Notes: generated by a model not told the origin, from the sequence alone. Shown: positions 47,681 to 60,680, counted from the first letter of the stretch. The stretch: 64,000 bases of DNA from Sialis fuliginosa (GCA_961205875.1 OY540820.1:13516001-13580000); one strand, 5' to 3'. Numbers and translations are program-made.

Positions 47681-47907
47681 CAGACAATCGTCTTTTTCGT
47701 ACATACGTTTATTTTATACACTTTGAGCATTAAATATATTGTATTTGAGCAATAACATTTTGAATTCTGAGCATTATACTAAACATAAATAGGGGCCCCC
47801 ATATCACCAAACGATAACCGATATTTATTACCGAAAAACATATTTATTTCGAAATTAAATTAATTTTTTAAATAAGTTCTTATATATTTATATAGTAACT
47901 AAATGAG

Positions 47908-48854
47908 TCTACGTCTTATTTTTTTGTATTTAAATCGATATTTGTATGACAAGTTCAAGTTCACTGCATGAAATTTCACTAAAAAATTTTGATTTTTGAT
48001 TTCGTTAAAAGTATATTTATTGTATAGAAAATGACGTGAAAAGTTGTTTGTTTCAAACCGCAGGTCTGTATCTCAAACCGTTCTCGAGATATATCCCCTC
48101 AAAGTTTTAGTTTTTTCAAATTTTTGGAGAAAAAAGGCCATAACGTTTGAACGCGTGGTGGGAATTGATTTTAGTTGACGGATTTGAAATCAGCGTGTCA
48201 AAATCTATATAATGACATGTATAATACTTTAAAATCCGACAAAAATTTTTTTGCCAAAAATCGACATTTTTTTTAAGGTATACCCCTTTGAATTTTTTCG
48301 ATTTTTCGCGATTTTTTTTTTCTCGAGTTTTAAGGTATTATACATGTCATTATATAGATTTTGATACGCTGATTCCAAATCCGTCAACTAAAATCAATTT
48401 CGACCACGCGTTCAAAAGTTAGGGCCATTTTTCTTCAAAATTTTGAAAAAATTGAAACTTTGAAAGGCTATATCTCGAGAACGGCTTAAGATACAGACCT
48501 GCGGTTTGAAGCATTCAACTTTTCACGTCTTTTTCTATACAATAAACATACTTTTAACGAAATCAAAAATTCGAAATTTTTTAGTGAAATTTCCTGCAGT
48601 GAACTTCAACTCGTCATACAAATATCGACTAAAATACAAGAAAATAAGACGTAGAGGTATTATAGTTTTATAGTTGAGCGTGTAAATTAATATTAAATGC
48701 TATTTTTGGTTAAAATGTTTGAGTTGCGCATAAAGATGAATATTCTAATAATATTTTTAAATTATTTATTAACTGAAAACACATATTTGTATTAATTTAC
48801 CCATAAAGTAAGGGAAGCACTGCTTCCCCTGCTTCCATGGACGCTTCGCCACTG
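47908..48854. mobile_element. Second copy of the palindromic hAT-type element
   Basis: Opposite orientation to the copy at 7768-8867. The inverted repeat has arms of about 47911-48280 and 48290-48655. The right flank continues through GTTTTATAGTTGAGCGTGTA, TTGAGTTGCGCATAAAGATG and GGAAGCACTGCTTCCCCTGC to GACGCTTCGCCACTG, the intact form of the terminus that is partly deleted in the first copy. The left end differs from the other copy, so this one is truncated or nested, and no TSD pair was found. Confidence 0.75.
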
Positions 48855-48929
48855 ATCTATTAATTTATGCTTATCTACTTTTATTTGTCTATCCTAACAA
48901 AATAGTGCTCTGTCAAGGTCATAGGGGTC

Positions 48930-48985
48930 CCATTATCCTAACGTGCCCAGGGCCTCCAATAGATTAAAGACGGCCCTGAGTGTGA
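48930..48985. mobile_element. hAT-type end fragment
   Basis: AATAGATTAAAGACGGCCCTG has the shape of a CAGGGCCGTCTTTAAT-type right terminus. No left partner can be delimited. Confidence 0.35.
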
Positions 48986-50055
48986 TATAAAATATAATAA
49001 TTGTATTATTGAATTTGCTTTAATTTTATAACTGTTAATTTTGGGGAGGATATTCTTCCATTAACTTATACTTGTTGACTTGGGTTTCTTTAATTTGGAA
49101 TCAATGTTCGTCAACAAAAATTTGCTCATTGACATTGTTTCTTGAGTGGATCTGCACTTTAAGATTTGGCTAAGAATTAATATGATCAGTTAAATCTAAG
49201 GGGACCTTCCTCCTCCGTAATTTTAAGTTTTATGGATTGAACCTAGATAATGTACTAGAACTTGGTAATTAAATGGCGATGCAAAATCAAAACTGTGGTG
49301 TAAATGTCATAGAATGTGTCTTAAAGTCGATTCATTCATCATAGTCAGTTTTTTTTCGACTCCACTACTACTATTAAAATAAAATTTAAATCGATACCTA
49401 ATTTATATCTTATTTTTAGTCGTTTTGCTAAATAACAATCTAAAATAACTAAATAAATAAAAGTGAAACTATTTTATTATTCATTACAATATTACAATTA
49501 CAATTTTATATGTAGCATTAATTACATTTTCGAATCGTCTCCACTCCCTTCCTTATTAACTATTTCTATGAAAACATCAATATTTTCTACTTGATCATGG
49601 TACATTAGGCACATGTAAATTACTTCTAGTATTATTTATTTATTTTAATTACTCTTTTAGCTAATTAAGTAATTGATATTAGTACATATTATAATGAAAA
49701 CTATATTTAACATTCTATGAGATGTATTAGCTTATTTAAAATACATAATTTTGTTAATAAATCATATGAAATCCAACAGGCATTCAGAAGTCAGAAGCCC
49801 AAGTGACTAGCTGCATTTCTTATTGTTCAAAATTTCAATGAAACAAAGATATATTTTGAGAGATTCAATAAAAGCTTCAAATGCTTTTTGAATGATTTTT
49901 GCGACTATTTTTGTCGAAGATTGACCATTTGAATTCTGTCAATTTTTTATATGAAAAAAATCCCTTTAATTTATTTTATTATTTGATGCATGTTTTAGCC
50001 AGTTCCTTGCATAATTATAAATTGATTATAGTTTTTGCACAAGAATGCAATTATA
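48986..50055. other. 3' flank of the serine protease homologue, no gene
   Basis: AT-rich sequence with several AATAAA-like words on both strands. I recognise no coding exon or repeat family. Confidence 0.4.
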
Positions 50056-53000
50056 TTACTCCAACCACACTGTATTTTCGATCCATTCAGTAAAATCAGC
50101 GATGTTTATAGTATACAATGGATACCTCAGTCTAATGCACAATATGTCGTTTAATATAAAAGAAATGATATGTATCATGCAGTTACGACCCTTGTATATA
50201 ACGTGTGATCCGTAAGTATGTGTACAACTTGGCTCTTTTTGCTCTATACAATTTGGTTCCTTAGCTACTGCAACTGGATCTTTTAAATCCATGAGTATTT
50301 TACTCCTTTCAAGACATTTATCTTTTGGTAAGACTTTTGCTCGTGCTTTCATTAAGTGGTAATCTGAAAATTATTGTTACTAAAATGTGATTCAAAACTG
50401 CATTGTTCAATGCATTTTTTGTTTGTTCAAATGAGTCGCGAATTTTTAAGTTTGTTGAATTTTGTATGAAATAAACTTTGTTTTGCAGACTTTGGTAATT
50501 TAATTGGTTAAATAAAGAATTACTTGTTTTATTAGTAACATGAGATTATGAGAATTACAAAAACAGTAAACCTTGCTCTTATAGCGGCCATAACTAGTGC
50601 CAGTACCTTATTTCAATTTTAGAAGCAAGTAATTTATGTATAGGTATAAAATAAATACCTGGTTTTTCCCTTGCTATACTAATCTTGAAAAGATCATTGG
50701 GTAAATTTTCTTTACAAATATTAATACAAGCAGGCTTAACATACGGTGTAATTTCTACTGGTTCAGATAATTTTAAAAGTCCTAAATTGTAAGGACTGTT
50801 GGATTTACTTAAATATCCTTCCGATATTTCTCTATCTTGGATATAATTCACAGGAGAATAGTGTCTGGTATCTCCTAATCTTACTGTGATTGTGGAATTT
50901 CTAGAATCAATTTTCATTATTTTACTTTAGTTTAAAATAAAATCAATATTCCGAACATCAGGAATACATTCGTCCACCATACTTACTTCCTTTTAGCATC
51001 TTCATAATAATGATAGCAATGATCTATAGTTAGAATAAAATCTTTACTTATAAGAGCCCCTAAACAGACCGGGTAATTTACAGTTGATATGGAAATTTTA
51101 GCCTAGAACAGAATTAATTTTTAAATTAATATGACGAATAAAATCAACTATAGAACATAAGTAATGTTCCGTATATATATATACATAGTATGTACATTAG
51201 GGTGCTTTTTTTTTGCGACTATTTTTTTTTTTTCACTCCCACCTCAAAATTTTCTTGGAAATACCTCAAAAAAAACTCCCTGAAAATTTGAGCCCTTAAT
51301 ATTAATATTAAGTACTCGCTTTCAGCGTTTAAAGATTTCCCATTGAAAATACACGTAAACTTGAACTTTTTTTTTTTTACTTTTTATAGCTCAGAGGCAT
51401 TTTATCCTATTTGAACGTTTAAAAAACCAAATTACGCAGAATTAAATGTTCTATAAAAGTATTTATTGCAACGAAACTGTAACTTACAAGGGTGAGACAG
51501 TACAGGTGATTAAAGTCAAATTTTTCATGAATTTCTTGTTTTTTCATTGTTATTTCATAAATGGCTGAAAATACAGAAAAAGTTTAAATAAAAAAGTAGC
51601 AAATTCAATTTTCTTCAAAAAAGATCCTGAGCATCAAATCTCTATTATTGATATTTTTCAAGATAATAAGCTTTTTGTTTTTTATGATTTACGATTTTCA
51701 TGAATTCGCGACTCTAATTATTAAAAACAATTTTTTTTTTAAGTTATTATCTACTTTTTCAAAGTCAAGAAGAAAAGAAGAGGTAAATAACCTCAAATAG
51801 ATGTTCTTTATGTTCATGAAAATCGTAAATCATAAAAAACAAAAAGCTTATTATCTTGAAAAATATCAATAATAGAGATTTGATGCTCAGGATCTTTTTT
51901 GAAGAAAATTGAATTTGCTACTTTTTTATTTAAACTTTTTCTGTATTTTCAGCCATTTATGAAATAACAATGAAAAAACAAGAAATTCATGAAAAATTTG
52001 ACTTTAATCACCTGTACTGTCTCACCCTTGTAAGTTACAGTTTCGTTGCAATAAATACTTTTATAGAACATTTAATTCTGCGTAATTTGGTTTTTTAAAC
52101 GTTCAAATAGGATAAAATGCCTCTGAGCTATAAAAAGTAAAAAAAAAAAGTTCAAGTTTACGTGTATTTTCAATGGGAAATCTTTAAACGCTGAAAGCGA
52201 GTACTTAATATTAATATTAAGGGCTCAAATTTTCAGGGAGTTTTTTTTGAGGTATTTCCAAGAAAATTTTGAGGTGGGAGTGAAAAAAAAAAATAGTCGC
52301 AAAAAAAAGCACCCTAATGTACATATATAAACGAAAATTGCTTGGGTTGAACATTATTGATAATAATAATATCCTTGTCTCGACATGGATTATATACAAG
52401 AGGAGAAAGTGCCCTGAGGTAATCAAGGCATGAAGTAACATTTATGAGACCCTTCGAACTTCGATTCGCAGTCCTAGGTTATTTATTGCTTCCTCACCAT
52501 ATCCGCTTCTTAGGGTTCCATAGAAAACTAGAAACCCTTATAGTTTCGCTCTGTCCGTCCGTCTGTCTGTCTATATAAATTTTATACCGATTAAAATGAA
52601 ATTTGGTATACGGACGTAGATTGATAACCCAAAAACAGAAATGAAAAAAAAAATTAACCCCCTTACCATTGACTGAAAAGTATTAAAACATTTTTTTCAC
52701 TTAATCCATTGAGTGGGATGTCTTTAGATAGGTCTCCTAAAATGCAACGAAAAATGTATTGGGACCTTTTAATTTTAACCCTTCAGTCACGATATATTAA
52801 CGTTCAAAGTCGTTATCAGAGTACTTCCCCCCTCTATCAACTAAAAAAAATCTTAAAAAATTGAGGATATAGAAAAATTCCAGAATGTAGCTTTTAATTA
52901 ATACTTTCAATGAAAATTATAACAAACACTAGCAAAAATAGTTTATGAAAAATTTTGAAATAACTCTTTTTTTATAAATCGTAGTGAGAATGACTACAGA

Positions 53001-54825
53001 ACCCTGTCATGTGCGTGCCCAACACGCATTTGGCCGTTTTATTTTATTTTATTATAAACTACCAAGAATCTAGGATATGTATACAAATTTAATATACCCA
53101 AAATAACTTCCTTCTATCGTCAAAATATGGCAGGAAGCAAAAAAGGAATTTACCAATCGTAAAATAGTTAAACAGACCATATTATTAAACTTACAACACT
53201 AATTATTAAACATGATTAAACTTACAACATGGGGGAAGTCATTATTGTGCACTACAACTTCCTCTCCTGCGATTGGTAGAAATTTCTTTGGACATTTTTG
53301 ATTCAAATGTTGAGAATATTCACTGCATACTAAAAAAATATTTGTACATTTAAGCATGAAGATGATGTGTAATAGAGTCGAAAATTTAATAATTCTATTT
53401 AGTTTTTAAATTTAAATACACGTAGAAGAAGAAAAAATTGGATATCCTAACGACCCCCTTTCCACTCATAAATTTTTTCTGCAGTTCTAAAAATGAAAAC
53501 TGCAGTTGTAAAAGTTAATTTGTGTAGTTGAAAATTATAAACATAGAGCAAAAAAAAGTCATTACAACCAATAAAACATAAATATACTACAAAAACGATA
53601 CATCTGGTTGAAAAAGTACAAGTAGAATACAAAAAAAGGTCATTACAATTGGAATATATATACAAAAATTCAGTTGAAAAATTACAAGTACAAAGCAAAA
53701 AAAAAGAAAAGTGTAGTATTAAAATTTTCTTAAAATAACCCCTGTTTATCACAACAAATTGTATCTAATTAATACAACAAAACAGCAATAATAAAATAAG
53801 GTACATTAATGTTTAATATACTAATAATATACTTTAATTTATGTTCTTAATCAGTAATTTTGATTTAAACAAATTTAGCATGTCATATTTGTAAATTTAT
53901 AATTATGTATGAAAGATTAATAAATGTGTGTATTTTTAAACAAAGAAATAAAACTGATTTATTTTATTTTCAATACCGTACCGTATATTTATTTCCATTT
54001 TTAATTTTGTAGAGTTTTTATATAGGTAGGTATAATATAGAATAACCAGTTGACCCTATAAGAATATGATTAGAAATGGCGCATGATGATAGTCGAGGGC
54101 CTCAGACAAAAGAAGCCCCCCCCCCCCCCAGGACCGGCACTAGGGATTCAGATGGTGTGTAAAAAATTCCTTTTGCTGCCATTCCACCCCTTCTATTTTT
54201 GATAACCTTTTTTTTTATTTTTCATACCACGATTTTTTCGCCCCTCAAACCTACTTTTCTTATTTTTGCACCCTTTTTCAATTTCTGGAAGAACTTTTTT
54301 TAATTTTTACTCCTTGTATCACTAATCTCACCCATTTTGCCTATTGGAAATTGAGGTGAAAATGAGAAACTTTAGCCTGAATGAAAATCACGCACTGTAC
54401 CCGCCTTACGCCGGCCCTGTCCCCCACCTTTTTATTTTTTTGAAATGTAATCAAAATTGACAAAATATATATTTTTTTTTTTGAAAACTTTCCATATAAC
54501 AAAAAGGTCTTAATCATTTCAAGAATTGCCTCTCCTCCCTGTAGGATTTTGAAAATACTTACTGAAGTTCTCGCAGGATTTAATACTGATTTACGCCCTC
54601 AATTCGTTGTAATAATAGTAAAATAATACCAGTTTGATGATAGGTATAATAATAATGAATATTATGTTAATTTTTTAATTAAAATTGAAACATTCTTTTT
54701 ATTTAATTAAAATATTTAATCAAATAAAACTTACTTTTTCTAGCAACTTCTCCAGGTACTGAAAGAACTTCACTTGTAAAAATAATAAAATATAAAATAC
54801 TAAAGTATCGCATGTACTCCATCAT
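50056..54825 (-). CDS. Secreted serine protease homologue, catalytically dead
   Basis: Five in-phase minus-strand exons: 54825-54735, 53329-53226, 51102-50987, 50924-50659 and 50363-50056; 294 residues. A signal peptide (FSILYFIIFTSEVLS) is followed by a chymotrypsin-fold domain. FLPIAGEEVVVHNNDFPHV sits where the activation site and IVGGxxxxxxxFPxxV lie. CLGALISKDFILTIDHC keeps the first-triad His (about residue 93). The Asp block YNDIALLKL is replaced by YNLGLLKL, without Asp. The GDSGGP block is replaced around CTHTYGSHV, without the Ser. It should therefore be a non-proteolytic homologue (SPH), a class used by insects as cofactors in immune cascades or as secreted binding proteins. Intron 2 (51103-53225) contains a long palindrome and a transposon copy. 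The role is inference. Confidence 0.8.
51183..52332. repeat. Near-perfect inverted repeat, ~0.52-kb arms
   Basis: The left arm (about 51187-51703) and right arm (about 51813-52328) appear identical by eye apart from homopolymer lengths. They start TACATTAGGGTGC and end GCACCCTAATGTA. The loop is about 109 bp. Blocks to compare are CTGTAACTTACAAGGGTGAG (left) with CTCACCCTTGTAAGTTACAG (right). There is no open frame of note. The AGGGTGC ends and T-rich border resemble long-TIR MITEs of insects, but the host duplication cannot be told from the palindrome. It lies wholly inside intron 2 of the serine protease homologue, so the pre-mRNA would contain a ~0.5-kb hairpin. Confidence 0.9.
52505..53040. 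mobile_element. Non-autonomous DNA element (family of 2884-3170)
   Basis: The left end AGGGTTCCATAG and right end CTACAGAACCCTG are inverted with two mismatches. Near the left is the GCTCTGTCCGTCCGTCTGTC run common in insect repeats. The body shares ATTTTAACCCTTCAGTCACG and CGTAGTGAGAATGACTAC with the copy at 2884-3170. It is in intron 2 of the serine protease homologue. Confidence 0.65.
53430..53760. mobile_element. Decayed copy related to the MITE at 62.1 kb
   Basis: The right end AAAATAACCCCTGTTTAT matches the terminus of the element at 62125-62260. The interior has repeated words (AAAAAGTCATTACAA twice; ACAAGTA...AGCAAAAAAA). No matching left end is seen. It is in intron 1 of the serine protease homologue. 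Confidence 0.4.
54129..54419. mobile_element. Probable hAT MITE
   Basis: CAGGACCGGCACTAGGG at the left and CGCCGGCCCTG at the right are inverted. Both flanks are C-rich (a C run left, TCCCCCAC right), so the target duplication is plausible but not certain. It is in intron 1 of the serine protease homologue. Confidence 0.6.
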
Positions 54826-55605
54826 CGAGGCTTATACAAAAATAAATACAAATTAATAGTACAATGTAAGTATATAAGCTATAGAAATTTTAAATTATCA
54901 TTTATCGCATGTCATTACGCTCTTATAAAATTATATCCCATTGGTCGATTTAATTTATTTGTTTCAATAATGAAATTAAAAATATTATTCTATTAACATT
55001 TTTTTCCGCCTTTTTTCTTATCACACAATAATACTATTTGTTTGCCAATATAAAAAAACTAATAAGTAAAATTAAAATTGTTTTATAAATCATTTTTAGG
55101 GTTTTCTGTGATTGTTAAGTTCTTAAAATTTTACAACAATTAAGTTTAAATTTTAAAATATTTGTAATATAAAATAATACATATTTGAATATAATTGTTA
55201 TATTTATTACTTTGATTGGTATTTATTTAATTATTTTTTTCTTTTCAAAACCCCGGTATTCAACCTGTTGTGTGGTATAACCTTAAAATTTCTGTGTTAA
55301 TTGTACATTGATGTTTATTATTCAAATGATAAAACCGATAAAACTTTTGATGTTTTGATAGCGATATAATATAGTTATAATCACCGTTATAATAAAGGTT
55401 ATCAATGCCTGAATTTTTGTTACTATGCTAATTATAATCAATACTGGCTCCAGAGATCGTGAGAGTCTCTAAAATTAGCTGCTAAAATCTTAAATAATAT
55501 GTAAGTTAACCTTATTCTCATTTCTGTAATTTCAAAAATGTGAACATTTTATAATACTGTAAATGAAGAATTTTAGTCAAAACAAATAAACAAAATAATA
55601 TTAAA
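54826..55605. other. Shared 5' region of two divergent genes
   Basis: About 780 bp of AT-rich DNA separates the start codons of the serine protease homologue (-) and the SMYD4-like gene (+). A repeated motif around ACCGATAAAAC and CACCGTTATAATAAAGG lies near 55330-55400. No core promoter element is certain. Confidence 0.4.
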
Positions 55606-57587
55606 ATGTTATCCAATAAAGAAGAAATAGAAGATATATTTAAGGGTCTCTGCAATAATTTAATTGCTGAAGGGCGCATTACTGAATACACTGAATTATT
55701 TGGTTCCTTAAGCACAAATGATGAGAGAGTTTTATTTGTTTATGAACTGTTAGATGATTATAATCTGTTTCCAAAACTAAATGATGAAAGAAAATCAGAT
55801 GACAAATCTAAGTTGTACAGGTTAGAGGGGAACAAAGCGTTCGGACAAAAGAATGATTGCCTCGCTTTGGTGAATTACAATAAAAGCTTAGCTTTTGCTG
55901 ACCCAACCAAAATCAACAATGAACATTTATCATTAACATTTGCTAACAGATCAGCCGTACTTTTTGAAATGAAATTTTATAAAGAATGTCTACAAGTATG
56001 TATAAAATACTATAAATGACTTCTATTTACTTTTATAAAATTAATTTAATTTTTAGGACATAGAACGTGCTATACAAAATGGATACCCCGAACATTTAGT
56101 GTTAAAATTAAACCAGCGTTCACAAAAAGCAAATGAATTAATAAATGATTCAAAACAATTCAAATACTTCAATGAAGTGCCAGAAATCAAAAGTATGAAT
56201 CCATTTATAGATTGTGCATCAGATAAAGTTACTGTACAGTATTCCAAAGATCTAGGTATATTTTAATTTTCACAATATTTCACATTTAAAGAATAACCTT
56301 TTATTATTTCTATTCAGGCAGATATGTTACTGCAAATGAAGACATTTCTCCTGGTGAAATTTTAGCTGTAGAAGAACCATATATTACTATATTATTAAAT
56401 AATTACATTTATACTCATTGTGCCAACTGTCTTAAACGAATTTTAAACCCTGTACCGTGTTCAAATTGTCCTTATGCTCTTTTCTGTGATGAAACTTGTC
56501 GTGATATTGCATGGAAAGATACTCATAAATTTGAGTGTCCAATGATAGGGACACTCACTCTACTTAATGTTGATAAAATGGCTAAATTGGCTCTACGTGT
56601 CACGCTAAAAATGAAAAATCATTTTACTGAATTAGAAAAATATAATTCAGATGTTGAAAAGTCAAAAATAGGATTTGATTTTGTTAATGGCGATTACATA
56701 TATAAATCTAAATCTTGTTCTTCAATACACAATTTAGTCACAAACACTAGTTTGAGGCCTATGAATGATTTGTTTCACAAAGCAACGATATGTGCTGTAA
56801 TGCTGTATTTAATACAGCAGTGTACGGATTTCTTCGATGAAGATGATATGGTTGAAGAAAGTGGGAATAAAAATATAGTAGCTGAACTGTTATTGAGACA
56901 CATACAAACAGCTCCGTCTAATATGCATGAAATATCTGAATTCTCGAAAAGTGAAGGTATTTTTTTATTATATTTTTATACAAATATGTATTTTTTTATT
57001 TGAGACAAATATAAAAATATTAATTTAATTATTAGGTTTCAATAGTTCTGAATTTGGAGCAGGTGCATATTCATTTTTGAGTCTTCTGAACCACTCATGT
57101 GCTCCGAATGTTGTGAGACATTGCCATGGCACTACAATTATACTTAGAGCTTTAGGAGCTATCAAAAAAGGAGAACAAATTTGTGATAATTATGGGTACG
57201 TATTGAAATATCAAAAGTCATTACACAGTAGAAAACATTTATTTTATATTCAGGTATCACTATGCTGTATCAGAAAAAATCCATCGAAAAGTATCTTTAA
57301 AAAATCAGTATTATTTTACTTGCAAATGCCAAGCTTGCGAAGAAGACTGGCCGTTATATGAGAATATGATCTCAAAACAACCGAAACTAACATCCATACA
57401 GGAACTGGATGATATTATACAAGAGTTACGATGTGGTGAATTAAAGAAAGCGTTGGATTCTTGGTCTGAAATAACTGAATCTGCAAAAGCACTGAGAAAT
57501 TATTCTCCGTGCACAGAATTGGCTACAATTGAAGAAATTATGAAACAATGTTTTGCTCTTCAGGGAAATGCATTTTCTGTTAATTAG
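55606..57587 (+). CDS. SET and MYND domain protein, SMYD4-like
   Basis: Five in-phase exons: 55606-55995, 56057-56255, 56318-56956, 57036-57195 and 57254-57587; 573 residues. SMYD4 proteins are putative lysine methyltransferases with an N-terminal TPR region. Here the TPR-like stretch is exons 1-2 (RLEGNKAFGQKND, LTFANRSAVLFEMKFYKECLQDIERA). Next come the first SET half (GRYVTANEDISPGEILAVEEP), an MYND finger with C-x2-C pairs (CANC, CSNC, FCDETC, HKFEC), then the SET core with AGAYSFLSLLNHSCAPNV and the post-SET CKCQACEEDWP. The NHSC and C-x-C-x2-C residues expected for an active enzyme are present. The C-terminal part is shorter than in vertebrate SMYD4 (about 800 residues). Confidence 0.9.
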
Positions 57588-58643
57588 TTTTTAGTGTTAC
57601 ATATTTGTGTATTTTCTTTTATTAAAAAAGTATAAGAATTTCTGAATTACGTTTATTATTTAAAAAAATTAACAACATAAATTATAGAGAATGAAGAATT
57701 GAATTGTAAGAGAAATAATAGAATCTGGAATATTACTAAAGTGTTGCCATCTCTTGGTAAACTACAGAAAGTTAAGTATAAATCAGTATATGCAGGTATC
57801 TGTAATTTTTAAATCCAAGGCTTACATTTTACGCCGATAGATGGCAAATTATTTGAAATAACGTTACATGAAGTTAATGTAATTATTATTCATGAAACCT
57901 TTATAATTAAAATTTATAAAAAAAAAACACAGAATCTTGTCTTACAGTCACATTTTTCCAGAAATTATAGTAATTTAAAAAAATAAACAATTCCTAATAA
58001 GAAATTAATTGCAATAATATATTTCATTCACTGTCCTTCATCCTCACTAAATACCATTGTTAAAATATGCAAAAAAATGTACATATTTATTTAAAATATT
58101 AATATAAAACAGTAATATTTATTTTGACATGTAACAATTCAATAAATAACATTTTTCCTGCTTTATTTACTACAAAAATAATATATTTACTCATAAAAAA
58201 AAAGAAAAAAACGACATGTCAAAATACATTTATCAATGAACTCAGTTTGAAATTAGCGTATGAATTTAAAATTCTAGTTTGTTTTTTACACATACGTGAT
58301 TAGCATAAAGAATCAATAAAATAAATATATCATGTATTACACACACATCGTGTTGTTGAATATTAAATTACATCGCAAAAAATATACTACATTGCCACTT
58401 TATGCAATTTATTTGTTAAAAGAAGGTGCGTTTTTTATAATTAAAGCATAATATATTAAACATACTAGTATGTTTAATATATGATTAAAGTTACGACTCT
58501 GTAATGATTTAGTCAAGTTTAAATCTTATCTTACAATATTTATTATTTTTAAATTAAAATATATGTATCTACTGATATTTGTTTTATTTTCTACAGAAAT
58601 CAATACTGATTAATATGATTTTTTAAGGCCACTACTTCATTTT
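57588..58643. other. 3' flank of SMYD4-like gene, no further gene
   Basis: AT-rich with poly-A runs. Two similar phrases, GTTGCCATCTCTTGG near 57745 and CGATAGATGGCAAA near 57835, hint at repeat debris. A small inverted AAACATACTAGTATGTTT lies near 58459. No exon is supported. Confidence 0.4.
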
Positions 58644-58952
58644 CAGGGCCGTAACTACCACCGGGTCAGCCGGGGAAGAGTAAATTTTTTTTATTTATTT
58701 GGTTCTAACTTGAAAATGTTACACTTATTACAAATTTAAATTTTAATAATTTAAATTTTTTTTCGTTGCCAACTTGAATTTTACACTTATTATTCATTAA
58801 AATTAGGAAGAAATGTAAAATTGGCGACCAAAAAAAATCAATCAATAAATTTGAAAGTAAGGATAAAAAAGGTATTTTTTATTTTTGCATATTATGAGGG
58901 TCCCTCGGTCACTTCTTGCCCCGGAGCCCCCAAGCCACTAGTTACGGCCCTG
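58644..58952. mobile_element. hAT MITE, CAGGGCCGTAACTA family, copy 2
   Basis: The inverted ends CAGGGCCGTAACTA / TAGTTACGGCCCTG are perfect. The flanks are TTCATTTT (58636-58643) and TTCGTTTT (58953-58960), one mismatch. The interior shares the TTGCCAACTTGAATTTTACA block with the copy at 28022-28284. Confidence 0.88.
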
Positions 58953-59561
58953 TTCGTTTTATATCAAATTTTATAGTTTTTATAATTTAAATTGTGCCAA
59001 TTTGTTTGTTCCGAATACTAAACCGATTTTTCACTGTAAGAAATTCTAAAACCCTAAAATTAGTAGGGTTTTGGTGTAATTTCTCCGGGTTTCGCAATAA
59101 TGATGACGACAAAAAAAAGTCATCAAAAAATAACAAGGGGCGCAAAAGTGATGATTTGAATTTAAATTAAAATAATTATTGAAATAATTTATTTACATGT
59201 CAGGGTTTACAAAAACTAAAATCTGGTCACCCTATTGTCATCGGACTTATACTTACACGTGAACAAAATTCCAAAGCTTTAACTTAATTAGAACTGGTCA
59301 AAATTTTGATTGCAATATTTGTTCTTAACATACTAACAGGAACAGGTGAAGTTAAGTAAAAGCTTGTAAAATAATTAAAACTACTAATCCATTTTAATAT
59401 CCTAAACTCAATAATGTAGTCATAAAAATTATTATTCCCAATAATAAGATAATATTATGGCAACAATGGTACAGGTCTGTTGATCTACAATAATATAAAA
59501 TCATTAGTTTACATATACAGGCGTACCAACAATATACGCAGGTACATCTACACACGGCAGT

Positions 59562-59785
59562 GTGTGTAATCGACAAGTACAAAAAAGATCCAATAAACAT
59601 AAGTTAACTGACATTTCTCAGCATCGGCCGCAATCCAAACCGCGGTACTGGTATAACAGCCAACTCATCAGTACTTTAGTCCGGCTACACAACATCATAT
59701 TGTGTGTCTTCAGTACCGGATTTACTATAGGAGCTCCTCAAATTTACACTTGTTCAATTTTAAACGTAAAAAAATATGTTACAGG
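59562..59785 (+). other. Unrecognised exon-like segment
   Basis: A plus-strand open frame ends at a donor-like ACAG|GTAACT near 59785. It is less AT-rich than its surroundings and contains a hydrophobic stretch (IILCVFSTGFTIGAPQI). I see no ATG, acceptor or homology that I can defend, so it may be chance. Confidence 0.15.
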
Positions 59786-59829
59786 TAACTGATACTTAGA
59801 AAATTTAAATTTTATTATTGATTATGAGC

Positions 59830-60680
59830 AAGTCTGGCGCCTTGAACGAGATTTATTTTTCCGCCCTTTCTCCCCCTAAAAAAATATTTAAAAATCTCCG
59901 AAAACTGATAAATTAATAAGAATAGTTAATATCTCAGCTTGGCGCGATCTTACAGACCCCAATTTTTTTTAAATATGTCTTTCAATGAGGCAAATGAAAA
60001 TTTTGGTTAGATGTTAAACATCTTTGTGAAAAAAAGTAAAGTGAAATTTGAAAATGCATTTTGAAACTTCTACATGATAACATCGGTATTGGGGAGATGG
60101 GGCATTAGGGTGTTTTTTAAATTTATTTTTATTTTTTTGGTCCCATTGGCCTATGTTTGGATCAAAAGTTAACTGTCCCAAAATTTCAGACTCGTAGATC
60201 AAATCTGTGGACGGCGCAAACCGAGTCTTTTTCCCATTTGATTAACATGTGAAAAATTACTTTTTTACTTATGCGTGAATAGCTCGTTGAAAAATTTATT
60301 TATTTTAATTTCTTACAGCAGCATATCATAGAGAATTAAATTTCCTACAACGATAGGTATATTCATTTAAAAATTATCATAAAAAGTAAAATCCAATTTT
60401 TATGATAATTTTTAAACAAACATATCTTTAAAATTACTGGATTTATGAACTGAGCATTTAATCCTCTACAAAATATTTTTCTGAGAAATTTTCAAAAAAT
60501 TTTTTTTCAACGAGCTATTCACGCGTAAGTAAAAAAGTAATTCTTTCTTCGGTTGATATAAGAGTTTGAAATTTTAGGACAATTAATTTTTGATCAGAAA
60601 AAATAAAAATTACAAAAATGGGGCATATTTATTTAGGGCCACGCAATACCTCAATCCGGCGCTGTATGTATATTCCACAC
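59830..60680. mobile_element. Repeat element with internal foldback
   Basis: TTTACTTATGCGTGAATAGC at about 60264 is repeated inverted as GCTATTCACGCGTAAGTAAA at about 60515. A smaller inverted pair (AAAATTATCATAAAA / TTTTATGATAATTTTT) lies between them. CTGGCGCC near 59835 and CCGGCGCTG near 60657 may be related ends. Non-coding. Confidence 0.45.

Noticed and set aside
47545-47733. 62-codon plus-strand frame near 47.6 kb
   Set aside because: No domain, and it lies over the GC-richer stretch better read as upstream region of the minus-strand channel gene.
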